The notes beneath the pieces were generated by a model. The model was not told the origin of the DNA and made no database searches. It was given only the letters and a program-made list of their open reading frames with translations. DNA of 64,000 nt from an uncultured Oscillospiraceae bacterium (GTDB lineage Bacteria > Bacillota > Clostridia > Oscillospirales > Oscillospiraceae), in contig CALWXB010000004.1 in the NCBI GenBank assembly GCA_944385405.1, positions 1-64,000 of the forward strand, given 5' to 3'. The translations under genes were made by a program, and so were the position numbers. Shown here in pieces: positions 28,509 through 38,745 of the stretch (position 1 is the first letter of the stretch; every line of letters starts with the position of its first letter).

Positions 28509-30500
28509 ATGAACAACAAAAAACTCTCCCGGCTGCTGGAACCGAATTTGAAGCTGTACTTTCTGTGCCTGCTGATATTCACCCTGGCGGCCCTGCCGGC
28601 CAGCCCGGTGCTGGCCCTGGCGGAGGGCGTGGCCACGGTGGCCCTTTACGTCTATTTTACCCGGGGCAACAAAAAACGCCGCCAGGGCATCCTGCAGTAC
28701 ATCGACAGCGTCACCGGCAGCGTGGATACCGCCAGCAAATCCACCCTCATCAACTCCCCCCTGCCCATCATGGTCTTTCGGCCGGACACCGGCGAGGTGA
28801 TCTGGAGCAATGAAAACTTCCTTCAGCTGGCCGGGGTGCGGGAGCATCTTTTTGAGATGAAGGTGGAGGACGCCGTGCCGGACTTTCCCTTCCAGTGGCT
28901 GCTGGAGGGCAAGCAGGAATGTCCCGACCGGGTGTACATGAACGGCCGGCGCTTCCGGGTATACGGCAGCCTGGTCCGGGCTAAGGGCCGGGGCGGTGAG
29001 CAGAATCTGGTGGCCACCACCTACTGGGTGGACACCACCGAGGCCGATGTGATGCGGGAGACGTACTCCGCCACCCGCCCGGTACTGTCCCTGGTCATGG
29101 TGGACAACTATGAGGACCTGATGAAGGCCTGCGCCGACACCGCCCGCAGCGCAGTCCTGGCCCAGATCGATGAGCGGCTCAGCGCCTGGGCCGACGGCCG
29201 GGGCCTGCTTTTGAAGGTGGAGCGGGACCGCTATCTCTTCATTTTTGAGGAGCAGTTCTACCAGCACTTCGTGGAGGAGAAGTTCTCCGTGCTGGACAGC
29301 ATCCGGGACATCCGGGTGGGCGAGGGCGTGCATCCCACGCTCTCCATCGGCATGGGCAAGGACGCCGACACTCTCTCCGATCTCTACAAAAACGCCAACC
29401 TCTCTCTGGAGATGGCCCTGAGCCGGGGCGGCGACCAGGCGGTGGTGCGCAACCGGGTGGACTTCGAGTTCTACGGCGGCCGCACGAAATCCACGGAAAA
29501 GCGCACCAAGGTGAAGTCCCGGGTCATGGCCAACGCCCTCAACGAGCTGATGGGCGACGCCGGGGAGATCTACATCATGGGCCACAGCTTTGCGGACATG
29601 GACGCCGTGGGCGCCGCCGCCGGCGTGTGCTGCGCCGCCCGGAACCGGGGCAAGCGGGCCCGGATCGTCATCGACCTGGAGCGCAACGCCGCGGGGCCTG
29701 TGCTCCAGAAGCTCATGGCCCTGCCGGAGTACGCCGGCGTGTTCATCTCCCCCGGCGAGGCCTTTTTGAAGATCCAGCCCGGGGCGCTGCTGGTGGTGGT
29801 GGACACCAACCGGCCGGAGATGGTGGAGAGCCAGCAGCTGCTGGAGTCCTGCAACCGGGTGGCGGTGATCGATCACCACCGCCGGGCCGCCACCTACATT
29901 GAAAACGCCGCCTTCAGCTTCCACGAGCCCTACGCCTCCTCCGCCTCGGAGCTGGTGACGGAGCTTCTGCAGTATCTGGTGGACTCCGCCGACCTGCTGC
30001 GTGAGGAGGCGGAGGCGCTGCTGGCGGGCATCGTGCTGGACACGAAGCACTTCACTCTCCGCACCGGCGGCCGCACCTTTGAGGCGGCGGCCTTCCTGCG
30101 CCGGGCCGGCGCGGACACCACCGATGTGCAGAAGCTGTTCCAGAACGACCTCCACGAGATGGTCTCCCGGTATGACATCATCCGCCGGGCGGAGCTCTAC
30201 CGGGACGACATCGCCCTGGCGGTGATCCCCCAGGAGGGAGTGGACCGGGTCACCGCCGCCCAGGCGGCGGACGAGCTGCTCTCTCTCAAGGGCGTGAAGG
30301 CCTCCTTCGTGATCTACCGCAACGGGTCGGACGTGCTGATGTCCGCCCGGTCCCTGGGCGACGTGAACGTCCAGGTGGTGCTGGAGGCACTGGGCGGCGG
30401 CGGCAATTCCACCACCGCCGGCGGCCGGGTGGAAAACGGCGACATCGACGACGTGGAGCAGCGTCTCAAGGACGCCATCGACGGATATTTCGAAAAATAA
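28509..30500 (+). CDS. gdpP: Cyclic-di-AMP phosphodiesterase GdpP
   Basis: Membrane-bound DHH-DHHA1 phosphodiesterase of 663 residues, close to the usual 650-660, that hydrolyses c-di-AMP. Two membrane segments (about 15-50), a PAS-like domain (80-170), a degenerate GGDEF domain with SRGGDQA near 306-311, then the DHH domain with GHSFADMDAVGAA (358-370), VVVDTNRPEM and IDHHRRA (454-460), and a C-terminal DHHA1 domain with GGGGNSTTAGG near the end. AAAAGGAG precedes the ATG. It starts the operon with rplI and dnaB, the standard Firmicute order. Confidence 0.96.
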   Translation: MNNKKLSRLLEPNLKLYFLCLLIFTLAALPASPVLALAEGVATVALYVYFTRGNKKRRQGILQYIDSVTGSVDTASKSTLINSPLPIMVFRPDTGEVIWSNENFLQLAGVREHLFEMKVEDAVPDFPFQWLLEGKQECPDRVYMNGRRFRVYGSLVRAKGRGGEQNLVATTYWVDTTEADVMRETYSATRPVLSLVMVDNYEDLMKACADTARSAVLAQIDERLSAWADGRGLLLKVERDRYLFIFEEQFYQHFVEEKFSVLDSIRDIRVGEGVHPTLSIGMGKDADTLSDLYKNANLSLEMALSRGGDQAVVRNRVDFEFYGGRTKSTEKRTKVKSRVMANALNELMGDAGEIYIMGHSFADMDAVGAAAGVCCAARNRGKRARIVIDLERNAAGPVLQKLMALPEYAGVFISPGEAFLKIQPGALLVVVDTNRPEMVESQQLLESCNRVAVIDHHRRAATYIENAAFSFHEPYASSASELVTELLQYLVDSADLLREEAEALLAGIVLDTKHFTLRTGGRTFEAAAFLRRAGADTTDVQKLFQNDLHEMVSRYDIIRRAELYRDDIALAVIPQEGVDRVTAAQAADELLSLKGVKASFVIYRNGSDVLMSARSLGDVNVQVVLEALGGGGNSTTAGGRVENGDIDDVEQRLKDAIDGYFEK

Positions 30501-30530
30501 GCCATAGGATAACAAAAGGAGCGTATCAGG

Positions 30531-30980
30531 ATGAAAGTCATTTTACAGCAGGATGTGAAGGGCCAGGGCAAAAAGGGCCAGATGGTGGAGGTTTCCGAGG
30601 GCTACGCCCGGAACTTCCTCCTGCCCCGGAAGCTGGCCATCGCCGCCACGGCGGACGCCATCAACACCATGAATCTCAAGGAGAAGGCCCGCCGCGCCGA
30701 GGAGGCCCGGCTCAAGGCTGAGGCCGAGGCCACCGCGGAAAAGCTCAAGGAGTGCATGGTCAAGCTCACCGCCAAGGCCGGCAACGGCGGCCGCCTCTTC
30801 GGCGCCGTCACCACCAAGGAGATCTCTGAGGGCCTCAAGGCCCAGTTCGACATCGACATCCCCAAGCAGAAGCTGGTGCTGGAGGACCCCATCAAGGCCT
30901 TCGGCAGCTATCAGGTCAAGGCCAAGCTGGGCTTTGAGGTGACGGGCACCGTGTACGTGTCCGTATTTGAGGAAAAGTGA
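30531..30980 (+). CDS. rplI: 50S ribosomal protein L9
   Basis: Ribosomal protein of 149 residues binding 23S rRNA. N-terminal [30 protein letters not shown] is the L9 signature (shown here in part by [13 protein letters not shown]), followed by a Lys/Glu/Ala-rich connecting helix and the C-terminal domain ending [13 protein letters not shown]. Lies 30 bp after gdpP and 46 bp before dnaB. Confidence 0.98.
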   Translation: MKVILQQDVKGQGKKGQMVEVSEGYARNFLLPRKLAIAATADAINTMNLKEKARRAEEARLKAEAEATAEKLKECMVKLTAKAGNGGRLFGAVTTKEISEGLKAQFDIDIPKQKLVLEDPIKAFGSYQVKAKLGFEVTGTVYVSVFEEK

Positions 30981-31026
30981 TCCGCCGCACCCGGATGGGT
31001 GCCGCGCATTCCGGAGGTGACGAACC

Positions 31027-32373
31027 ATGGCCATGGAGGACCTGCTGACCCGGCAGATGCCCCACTCCCTGGAGGGAGAGCAGGCGGTGCTGGGGTCCAT
31101 GCTCATCGACGCGGGCTGCGTCAAGGACGTCATGGACAAGCTGCGTCCGTCGGACTTCTACCTGCGCCAGAACCGGGAGATCTTTGAGACGATCTACACC
31201 ATGTTCTCCTACGCCCGGCCCATCGACGGCATCACCGTCTTCGAGGAGATGCAGAAGGCGGGCCTGGTGGGAGAGAACACCCGCTCATATCTGGCCCAGC
31301 TGATGGAGATCACCCCCACAAGCGCCAATGTCATGGAGTACGTAGCCATCGTCCGGGACAAGGCGCTGCTGCGGGGCGTGGCCCAGGCCGCCTCCGAGAT
31401 CACCGCACTGGTGCAGGAGGGCGTAGGCGAGGCCTCCGAGATCCTGGAGGCGGCGGAGCAGAAGGTGTACGCCATCCGCCGGGGCCAGAGCGCCCAGGAG
31501 ATGGTGCCGCTGCGGCTGGTGCTGCCGGACGTGCTGGACCGCCTCAGTGAGATGAGCGAGAGCGAAAATCACCTGCCGGGCCTGTCCACCGGCCTTTCCG
31601 CCGTGGACCAGAAGATCACCGGCCTCAACAAGTCCGACCTGATCCTTCTGGCCGCCCGTCCCGGCATGGGCAAGACCTCCTTCGCCCTGAACGTGGCGCT
31701 GAACGTGGCCAAGAGCACGAAAAAGACTGTGGCGGTGTTCTCCCTGGAGATGTCCCGGGAGCAGCTGGCCACCCGGCTCCTCAGCGCCGAGGCCCTGGTG
31801 GAGAACACCCGGCTCAAGACCGGTATGCTCCGGGAGACGGACTGGGAGAAGATCGCCGGCGCCGCCACCGTCCTCAACAAGGTGGACATCCGCATCGACG
31901 ACAACCCCATGCTGTCCGTGGCGGACATGAACGCCAAGTGCCGCCGTCTGGACGACCTGGGTCTGGTGGTCATCGACTACCTGCAGCTGATGACCTCTGC
32001 CGGCGGCAAGAGCGGCGGCGGCGAGAGCCGCCAGCAGGTGGTCTCCGACATGTCCCGGATGCTCAAGATCATGGCCAAGGAGCTCAACGTCCCCGTCATC
32101 TGCCTCAGCCAGCTCTCCCGTGCCAACGAAAAGCGGGACGACAAGCGGCCCATGCTCTCGGACCTGCGGGAATCCGGCGCCATCGAGCAGGACGCAGACA
32201 TCGTCCTCTTCCTCTACCGGGACGACTACTACAACGAGGATTCTGAAAAGCACAACATCGCCGAGTGCATCGTGGCCAAGAACCGCCACGGCGAAACGGG
32301 TAAGGTGGAGCTGCGGTGGATGCCCGAGTACACCCAGTTCTCCACTCTGGACAACCGCTATGGCGACGAATGA
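31027..32373 (+). CDS. dnaB: Replicative DNA helicase
   Basis: Hexameric replication-fork helicase of 448 residues. The N-terminal domain (HSLEGEQAVLGSMLID) is followed by a RecA-type motor: Walker A ARPGMGKTS (210-218), Walker B LVVIDYLQLM, and the arginine-finger region with QLSRANEKRDDKRPMLSDLRESGAIEQDAD and FLYRDDYYN. GGAGGTGA lies upstream of the ATG. Its last codons overlap the tilS start. Confidence 0.97.
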   Translation: MAMEDLLTRQMPHSLEGEQAVLGSMLIDAGCVKDVMDKLRPSDFYLRQNREIFETIYTMFSYARPIDGITVFEEMQKAGLVGENTRSYLAQLMEITPTSANVMEYVAIVRDKALLRGVAQAASEITALVQEGVGEASEILEAAEQKVYAIRRGQSAQEMVPLRLVLPDVLDRLSEMSESENHLPGLSTGLSAVDQKITGLNKSDLILLAARPGMGKTSFALNVALNVAKSTKKTVAVFSLEMSREQLATRLLSAEALVENTRLKTGMLRETDWEKIAGAATVLNKVDIRIDDNPMLSVADMNAKCRRLDDLGLVVIDYLQLMTSAGGKSGGGESRQQVVSDMSRMLKIMAKELNVPVICLSQLSRANEKRDDKRPMLSDLRESGAIEQDADIVLFLYRDDYYNEDSEKHNIAECIVAKNRHGETGKVELRWMPEYTQFSTLDNRYGDE

Positions 32374-33712
32374 CCTTTCCGCCGCCCGGGACTTCCTGCG
32401 GCGGCACTTTCCCCAGGGCGGGCAGGTGCTGTGCGCCGTCTCCGGCGGACTGGACTCCATGTGCCTTGTACACTTTCTGGACACCTGGGGACGGAGAAAC
32501 GGCTTTTCCCCCGCCGCCGCCCACTTCAACCACCGTCTCCGGGGGGAAGCTGCAGACCGGGACCAGCGGTTCGTGGAGGCATGGTGCGCCGGACGCGGCA
32601 TCCCCTGCTTTTCCGGCAGCGGCGACACCCGGGGGGAGATGGCCCGGAGGGGCCGCTCCCTGGAGGAGTGCGCCCGGGACCTGCGTTACGCCTTTTTGCA
32701 GGAGACGGCACAGCGGGAGGGCTTTCCTGCCATCCTCACCGCCCACCACGCCGACGACAACGCCGAAACCATGCTTCTGAATCTGATCCGGGGCACCGGC
32801 ACGGCGGGCCTTGCGGGGATCCCCCCCGTCCGGGGGAACGTGTACCGCCCCTTTCTGGGTCTGAGCCGGGAGACTTTGGCGGACTATGCCCGCTTCCACA
32901 ATCTCCCCCATGTGGAGGATGAGACGAACCGGGAGGAGATCGCCGCCCGGAACGTCCTGCGCCACCAGGTATTCCCGGTGCTGCGGCAGCTGAACCCCCG
33001 GGCGGCGGAGCACATGAGTGCCGCCGCCGGGGTACTGGCGCGGGAGCACGCCGCTCTGGAGGAGCAGGCACAGGCCCTGGTCCGGCAGGCTGCCGATACC
33101 CCGCAGGGGCTCTCCATCCCATGCGCTGTCCTGGCGGAGGCCCCCCGTGCCGCAGCGGAACGGGCGGTGCTGCATCTGCTGGCCGCGGCGGCGGGACACC
33201 GCCGGGACCTCACCGCCGCCCATGCGGAAGCTTTGGTGTCTCTGGCCCGCTCTGGACAAGACGGAGCGCAGGTATCCCTGCCCTATGGCTTGACGGCCCG
33301 GCTGGGAGGGTATACATTGTATCTGGAACACATTGGCACCCCGCCGCCTCCGGCGGACATCGCGCCGGGGCAGACCGCGCATTTCGGTCCCTGGCAGGTG
33401 CGGCTGAGCCGCAGTCCGGGACCCGGGGCCCTGGTCCTGGCCCCCACGACCCAGCCCCTGCACCTGACGGCCTGGCGCGCCGCGGACCGCATGACCCTAC
33501 CCGGCAGCCGGGGCAGCCGCTCCTTGAAGCGGCTTTGCGCCGAGCGTGGCATCCCGCCTCTGGAGCGGGATGCGCTGCCGGTGCTGCGGGTGGGAAATGC
33601 GCCTGCAGCCGTGCCCGGCGTAGGCGTGGACGTGAACTTTGCACCTGGAGGCGGCGACGCCCTGTTCGTATCATTCATCAAAAAGACAGAGGAGACTGGA
33701 CATGAAAAGTGA
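32360..33712 (+). CDS. tilS: tRNA(Ile)-lysidine synthase
   Basis: Enzyme of 450 residues that attaches lysine to C34 of tRNA-Ile(CAU), changing its decoding to AUA. The PP-loop ATP motif SGGLDS is at residues 28-33, with HFNHRLRG and HHADDNAETMLLNLIRGTG following; the C-terminal TilS domain has TLPGSRGSRSLKRL. The ATG at 32360 overlaps dnaB by 14 bp and gives the family length. Its end overlaps hpt by 11 bp. Confidence 0.93.
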   Translation: MATNDLSAARDFLRRHFPQGGQVLCAVSGGLDSMCLVHFLDTWGRRNGFSPAAAHFNHRLRGEAADRDQRFVEAWCAGRGIPCFSGSGDTRGEMARRGRSLEECARDLRYAFLQETAQREGFPAILTAHHADDNAETMLLNLIRGTGTAGLAGIPPVRGNVYRPFLGLSRETLADYARFHNLPHVEDETNREEIAARNVLRHQVFPVLRQLNPRAAEHMSAAAGVLAREHAALEEQAQALVRQAADTPQGLSIPCAVLAEAPRAAAERAVLHLLAAAAGHRRDLTAAHAEALVSLARSGQDGAQVSLPYGLTARLGGYTLYLEHIGTPPPPADIAPGQTAHFGPWQVRLSRSPGPGALVLAPTTQPLHLTAWRAADRMTLPGSRGSRSLKRLCAERGIPPLERDALPVLRVGNAPAAVPGVGVDVNFAPGGGDALFVSFIKKTEETGHEK

Positions 33713-34256
33713 GATGGAGGCAAACATCCTCAAAGTGCTCATCACCGAGGAGGAACTGCACCGCCGGGTGGCGGAGATGGGCGAGGAGCTCTACCAGCGA
33801 TTTGAGGGCAAGAACCCGCTGTTCTTGGGCGTGCTGAAGGGCTCTTTCGTATTCATGGCGGACCTGGTGCGGGCCTGCCAGGTGAAAAGCGATGTGGAGT
33901 TCATCGCCGTCAGCTCTTATCAGAACGCCACCGCCTCCTCCGGCCGGGTACAGATCACCCACGACCTGCAGCAGGACATCACCGGCCGCCACCTCATCAT
34001 CGTGGAGGATATTCTGGACTCCGGCAATACCCTGGCCTTCCTGCGCCAGTATTTCCTCACCAAGGGCGCCGCGTCCATTACCATCGTGACGCTGCTGGAC
34101 AAGCCCTCCCGCCGGGCCAAGGCCATCTCCGCGGATCTCTCCGGCTTCACTGTGCCCGACGAGTTCGTGGTGGGCTACGGGCTGGACTACGCCCAGCAGT
34201 ACCGCAACATCCCCTATATCGGCGTTTTGAAGCCCGAGGTCTACACCCACGGCTGA
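33702..34256 (+). CDS. hpt: Hypoxanthine phosphoribosyltransferase
   Basis: Purine-salvage enzyme of 184 residues converting hypoxanthine or guanine with PRPP to IMP or GMP. The PRPP motif is IIVEDILDSGNT; LGVLKGSFVFMADL and the C-terminal FVVGYGLDYAQQYRNIPYIGVLKPE are also typical. The start at 33702 has AGAGGAG upstream. The tilS-hpt-ftsH order is widespread in Firmicutes. Confidence 0.97.
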   Translation: MKSEMEANILKVLITEEELHRRVAEMGEELYQRFEGKNPLFLGVLKGSFVFMADLVRACQVKSDVEFIAVSSYQNATASSGRVQITHDLQQDITGRHLIIVEDILDSGNTLAFLRQYFLTKGAASITIVTLLDKPSRRAKAISADLSGFTVPDEFVVGYGLDYAQQYRNIPYIGVLKPEVYTHG

Positions 34257-34292
34257 CGGTGCCGCAACGCTAGCAAAGGAGGTACCCGCGCC

Positions 34293-36179
34293 GTGACAAA
34301 GAAGCGCACCCCTAATTTCAGCATATTCTTTTTGCTGCTGGTGATCGCCATGTGCGTGAGCCTGCTCTGGCAGATGGACAGCCAGAGCGGCCAGCTGGAA
34401 TACTCCCAGGTCCGGCAGCTGTTCCTGCAGGAAAAGGTGGAGACGGTGGACATCGACACCGACCTCAACATGACGCTGACCCTTCGGGAACCCCTGAACG
34501 GCAGCAGCACGGTCCAGTACAAGCTCTACAGCTTCCAGCTCTTCTACGACGATCTCAATGACCTGGTGACGGAGCAGTACGCCCAGGGCATCATCAAATC
34601 CTACGACTATCCCGACGCCCCCACCACCAATTGGCTGGAGGTGCTGCTGCCCTGGGTGCTGACGGCGCTGCTGCTGGGCGCCATGTGGTATTTCATGTTC
34701 GCCCGGGGCCAGAGCGGCGTGGGGCCGGACCGGATGGCCAAATTCGGCGCCGCCCGCACCCGGACGCTGTCCGAGGGGGACAAGAAGGTCACCTTCGACG
34801 ACGTGGCCGGCGCGGACGAGGAAAAGGAGGAGCTCCAAGAGGTGGTGGACTTCCTGAAGGATCCCCGGAAATACATCTCCCTGGGCGCCCGGATCCCCAA
34901 GGGCGTGCTGCTGGTAGGCCCTCCGGGCACCGGCAAGACCCTGCTGGGCAAGGCCGTGGCCGGTGAAGCCGGCGTGGGCTTCCTCTCCATCTCCGGCTCC
35001 GACTTCGTGGAGCTGTACGTGGGCGTGGGCGCCAGCCGGGTCCGGGACCTCTTCGACCAGGCGAAGAAAAGCGCCCCGGCCATCGTGTTCATTGACGAGA
35101 TCGACGCCGTGGGCCGCCAGAGAGGCACAGGCCTGGGCGGCGGCCACGACGAGCGGGAGCAGACCCTGAACCAGCTCCTGGTGGAGATGGACGGCTTTTC
35201 CTCCAATGAGGGCGTGGTGGTGCTGGCCGCCACCAACCGGGCCGACGTGCTGGACCCCGCGCTGCTGCGGCCCGGCCGCTTTGACCGGCAGATCTACGTG
35301 GGCCTGCCGGACATCCAGGGCCGGGAGGACATTCTGAAGGTCCACGCCGCAGGCAAGCCCCTGGCGGAGGATGTGGATCTGCGCCGTCTGGCCCAAGGCA
35401 CCCCGGGCTTCACCGGCGCGGACCTGGAGAACCTCATCAACGAGGGCGCGCTTCTGGCCGCCCGGAAAAACCGCAAGTTCATCACCATGGAGGACCTGAA
35501 GGCAGCCGAGATCAAGGTCATCGCCGGTCCCGAGAAGAAGAGCCGCATCATCCCCCAGCATGAGCGGGAGCTCACCGCCTGGCACGAGGCGGGCCACGCC
35601 GTGGTGATGCATCTGCTGCCGGACCACGATCCCGTCACCCAGATCTCCATCGTTCCCCGGGGGCAGGCCGGCGGCATGACCATCGCCCTGCCCGAGGAGG
35701 ACCGCTCCTACCTGTCCAAGCGCTACATGGAGGACCAGATCGTGGCCCTGCTGGGCGGCCGGGTGGCCGAGCAGCTGTGCCTGGGGGACATTTCCACCGG
35801 CGCCAGCAACGACATCCAGCGGGCCTCCCAGATCGCCCGGAAGATGGTGGCCTCCTACGGCATGAGCCGCCGCATCGGCGCGGTGTCCTTTGAGTCCGGC
35901 CACGACGAGGTGTTCATCGGCCGCACCATGACCCAGGGCCGCAGCTACTCCGAGGCTGTGGCCGCTCAGATCGACGAGGAGATCCGCCAGCTCATCAACG
36001 CCTCCTACGCCCGGTGTGAAGCCCTGCTCAGCAGCCACCGTGCTCAGCTGGACGCTGTGGCCCACTATCTTTTGGAGCATGAGACCATGGAGCGGGAGGC
36101 CTTCCTGGCCGTTTTCGGCGAGGCGGGGGAACCCGGCGAAGCCGCCCCTCCCGACGTCCCAGCCCCTGACCGCGCATAA
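34293..36179 (+). CDS. ftsH: ATP-dependent zinc metalloprotease FtsH
   Basis: Membrane AAA+ protease of 628 residues for quality control of membrane proteins. Two membrane segments (about 10-27 and 113-136) flank an extracytoplasmic domain. The AAA module has Walker A GPPGTGKT (209-216), Walker B IVFIDEID (264-271) and the second region of homology with RPGRFDRQI. The zinc site is HEAGH (431-435). The start is GTG with an excellent AAAGGAGG ribosome site. It ends the operon at a strong terminator. Confidence 0.97.
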   Translation: MTKKRTPNFSIFFLLLVIAMCVSLLWQMDSQSGQLEYSQVRQLFLQEKVETVDIDTDLNMTLTLREPLNGSSTVQYKLYSFQLFYDDLNDLVTEQYAQGIIKSYDYPDAPTTNWLEVLLPWVLTALLLGAMWYFMFARGQSGVGPDRMAKFGAARTRTLSEGDKKVTFDDVAGADEEKEELQEVVDFLKDPRKYISLGARIPKGVLLVGPPGTGKTLLGKAVAGEAGVGFLSISGSDFVELYVGVGASRVRDLFDQAKKSAPAIVFIDEIDAVGRQRGTGLGGGHDEREQTLNQLLVEMDGFSSNEGVVVLAATNRADVLDPALLRPGRFDRQIYVGLPDIQGREDILKVHAAGKPLAEDVDLRRLAQGTPGFTGADLENLINEGALLAARKNRKFITMEDLKAAEIKVIAGPEKKSRIIPQHERELTAWHEAGHAVVMHLLPDHDPVTQISIVPRGQAGGMTIALPEEDRSYLSKRYMEDQIVALLGGRVAEQLCLGDISTGASNDIQRASQIARKMVASYGMSRRIGAVSFESGHDEVFIGRTMTQGRSYSEAVAAQIDEEIRQLINASYARCEALLSSHRAQLDAVAHYLLEHETMEREAFLAVFGEAGEPGEAAPPDVPAPDRA

Positions 36180-36185
36180 CCCCAC

Positions 36186-36220
36186 CGCCGCCTGCGCATG
36201 CTGTGCAGGCGGCGTTTTTT
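36186..36220 (+). terminator. Terminator of the gdpP-ftsH operon
   Basis: CGCCGCCTGC (36186-36195) with GCAGGCGGCG (36205-36214), extended by three inner pairs, then six T. Confidence 0.92.
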
Positions 36221-36438
36221 GCCCTTTCCCGGCAAACCAATCAACACAGCAGTCCTTTTTCCCGGCCTGATTCGGCAAAATACACAAAAGCACCGTCCGT
36301 GAGTTGCGGACATCTGTCAGAGGATTTCTCTTCTGCCCAGCGGATTGTCTCTGTTCTGCGGACACTCTGCACGTGCAAAGCGTACGGGCATGCCGCCGGC
36401 CGTGCCGGAAGCATGTATCTTTCTGTGTATTATTCACC

Positions 36439-36467
36439 TTGCAATGCATGGGGAAAGCACGTAAAAT
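36439..36467 (+). promoter_or_regulatory. Promoter of the liv operon
   Basis: TTGCAA (36439-36444), 17 bp, TAAAAT (36462-36467); start near 36474 and a leader of about 45 nt. The rest of the 340-bp gap after ftsH holds the terminator and no gene that I can see. Confidence 0.7.
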
Positions 36468-36519
36468 GCTGGACATGCAGGGGACGCACCCCGTTCCCAA
36501 CGACAGGAGGATGAATCGA

Positions 36520-37716
36520 ATGAAGAAGTTTTCCGCTCTTATGCTGACGCTGGCGCTGACGGCGGGCCTGCTGGCCGGCTGCGGCGGCTCCGGCGAGGAA
36601 GCCGCTCCGGAGTCCGGCGAGTCCGGCGCCAAGGTGGTCAAGATCGGCGTCTACGAGCCCCAGACCGGCGACAACGGCCCCGGCGGCAAACAGGAGATCC
36701 TGGGCATGCAGTATGCCCACTCCGTTCAGCCCACCGTGGAGATCGCCGGCGAGACCTACGAGGTCCAGCTGGAGATCGTGGACAACCGCACCACCCCTGA
36801 AAACGGCCCCTCCGCCGCGGCGGAGCTGGTGAACCGGGGCGTGTCCGTGGTGCTGGGCTCCTATGGCTCCGGTGTGTCCGTAGCCGGCGGCAAGGTCTTT
36901 GAGGAGGCCGGCGTCCCCGCCATCGGCGTCACCTGCACGAACCCCCAGGTCACCGCCGACTATGACTGTTATTTCCGCATCTGCTTCACCGACCCCTTCC
37001 AGGGTCCCGCTCTGGCCAGCTACGCCTATGACGGCCTGGGCGTCACCACCGCCTACACCCTGGCCATGCTGGGCAGCGACTACGACCAGGGCCTGGTGCA
37101 CTACTTCACCGAGGCCTTCGAGGCCCTGGGCGGCACGGTGATCTCCGAGGATTTCCCGGAGGGCAGCGCCAACTTCGTCTCCTATATCAACAACGCCAAG
37201 AGCGCCGGCGCCGGCGTCATCTTCGCCCCCGTGTCCACCAACTATGCCCAGCTCATCATCGAGGCCGCCAGCGCCCAGGGCTTTGAGGGCTCCCTGCTGG
37301 GCTCCGACACCTGGGACAACAACAAGGTGGCCGAGAGCGCCGTGGGCAAGGACGTCAGCGTGGAGGTCACCACCTTCTACCAGGAGGGCGGCGATCCGGA
37401 GTTTGACGCGGGCATCAAGGAGTGGATCAACGCCAACCCCGATGCCAAGACCAACAACGGCGGCAACGACATGGTGGCAGCCGTCACCGTCATGGGCTAC
37501 GACGCCTATTTCACCGCCCTGGAGGCCCTGAAGGCCGCCGGCAGCACCGATCCCCAGGCCGTGATGGAGGCCCTGCCCTCCGTGACCTACGAGGGCGTCT
37601 CCGGCCACATCGAGTTCGACGACATCGGTGACGCCAAGCGGGATCAGGCCTACATCAAGACCGCCAACACCGAGACCGGCGCCTGGGACTTCGTGAAGGT
37701 CCAGGGCGTGGAGTGA
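36520..37716 (+). CDS. livJ: Branched-chain amino acid ABC transporter substrate-binding lipoprotein
   Basis: Extracellular lipoprotein of 398 residues, Peripla_BP_6 family. The signal peptide MKKFSALMLTLALTAGLLAGC ends in lipobox LLAGC. Mature features include KIGVYEPQTGDNGPGGKQEILGMQYA, VLGSYGSGVSVAGGKVFEEAGVP and LGSDTWDN. AGGAGG abuts an earlier in-frame ATG at 36511 but is ideally spaced for 36520, so the latter is chosen. The first gene of a complete livJHMGF set; the ligand may be Leu/Ile/Val or another amide or urea-type compound. Confidence 0.93.
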   Translation: MKKFSALMLTLALTAGLLAGCGGSGEEAAPESGESGAKVVKIGVYEPQTGDNGPGGKQEILGMQYAHSVQPTVEIAGETYEVQLEIVDNRTTPENGPSAAAELVNRGVSVVLGSYGSGVSVAGGKVFEEAGVPAIGVTCTNPQVTADYDCYFRICFTDPFQGPALASYAYDGLGVTTAYTLAMLGSDYDQGLVHYFTEAFEALGGTVISEDFPEGSANFVSYINNAKSAGAGVIFAPVSTNYAQLIIEAASAQGFEGSLLGSDTWDNNKVAESAVGKDVSVEVTTFYQEGGDPEFDAGIKEWINANPDAKTNNGGNDMVAAVTVMGYDAYFTALEALKAAGSTDPQAVMEALPSVTYEGVSGHIEFDDIGDAKRDQAYIKTANTETGAWDFVKVQGVE

Positions 37717-37854
37717 TCCGGTACGCGCATACCGCGGGGGACGGCGGACGCCGCCGTCCCCCTTTTTCCGCACCGGGATGCCTCGAAAAGGCGGGCTGCC
37801 CGCCCTTTCGAGACGCCCCGGTCTCCCCCATTTTCACACCAAGGAGGTTTTCTC

Positions 37855-38733
37855 ATGCAGGAGATACTGCCCTATCTCATCAACGGCGTGTCCGTGGGCG
37901 GCCAGTACGCCCTCATCGCCATCGGCTACACCCTGGTCTACGGTATCCTGCGCCTGATCAACTTCGCCCACGGCGACGTGTTCATGGTGGCGGGACTGGT
38001 GATGGTGTACACCACCACCGCCCTGCCCATGTACGTGGCGCTGCCCCTGGTGCTCATCGCCACGGTGGTGCTGGGCTTCGTCATCGAGCGGGTGGCCTAC
38101 AAGCCCCTGCGCACCGCCCCCCGGATGTCCCTCATGATCTCCGCCATCGGCGTCAGCTACCTCATCCAGAACCTGGCGTTCTATATCACCGGCGGCGTGC
38201 CCCAGCCCGTCACCGTCCCCATCCCCTGGATCTCGGAGAACGTGCTGCTCTTCGGCCAGTCCACCAAGCGGGTGACGCTGGTGACCCCGGTACTGACCAT
38301 TTTGCTGGTGGTGGGACTGGTGTACCTCATCAACCACACCCGGATGGGCATGGCCATGCGGGCGGCGGCCAAGGATTTTGAGACGGCTCAGCTCATGGGC
38401 ATCAAGATCAACGCCGTCATCTCCGTCACCTTCGTCATCGGGTCCTTCCTGGCGGCGGTGGGCGCACTGCTGTACTTCACCAACTACCCCTCCGTGGGCA
38501 TCACCTCCGGCGCCATGCCGGGGCTGAAGGCCTTCGTGGCGGCGGTGTTCGGCGGCATCGGCTCCATACCCGGGGCGGTGGTGGGCGCCTTCATCATCGG
38601 CCTTTGCGAGGAGCTCATCAAGGGTCTGGGCTACACCACCTTCTCCGACGCCTTCACCTTCGCGCTTTTGATCGTGGTGCTGTGCGTGCGGCCCACGGGC
38701 CTTTTCGGCGAGAAGGTCACCGACAAGGTGTAA
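37855..38733 (+). CDS. livH: Branched-chain amino acid ABC transporter permease LivH
   Basis: Membrane permease of 292 residues with about eight hydrophobic segments. N-terminal ALIAIGYTLVYGILRLINFAHGD is the LivH hallmark, and the later MRAAAKDFETAQLMGIKIN is the EAA-type loop. AAGGAGG precedes the ATG. The 138-bp gap after livJ contains GC-rich sequence that could form a hairpin (GGACGGCGGACGCCGCCGTCC-type) and reduce downstream expression. Confidence 0.95.
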   Translation: MQEILPYLINGVSVGGQYALIAIGYTLVYGILRLINFAHGDVFMVAGLVMVYTTTALPMYVALPLVLIATVVLGFVIERVAYKPLRTAPRMSLMISAIGVSYLIQNLAFYITGGVPQPVTVPIPWISENVLLFGQSTKRVTLVTPVLTILLVVGLVYLINHTRMGMAMRAAAKDFETAQLMGIKINAVISVTFVIGSFLAAVGALLYFTNYPSVGITSGAMPGLKAFVAAVFGGIGSIPGAVVGAFIIGLCEELIKGLGYTTFSDAFTFALLIVVLCVRPTGLFGEKVTDKV

Positions 38734-38745
38734 GGAGGGAACATC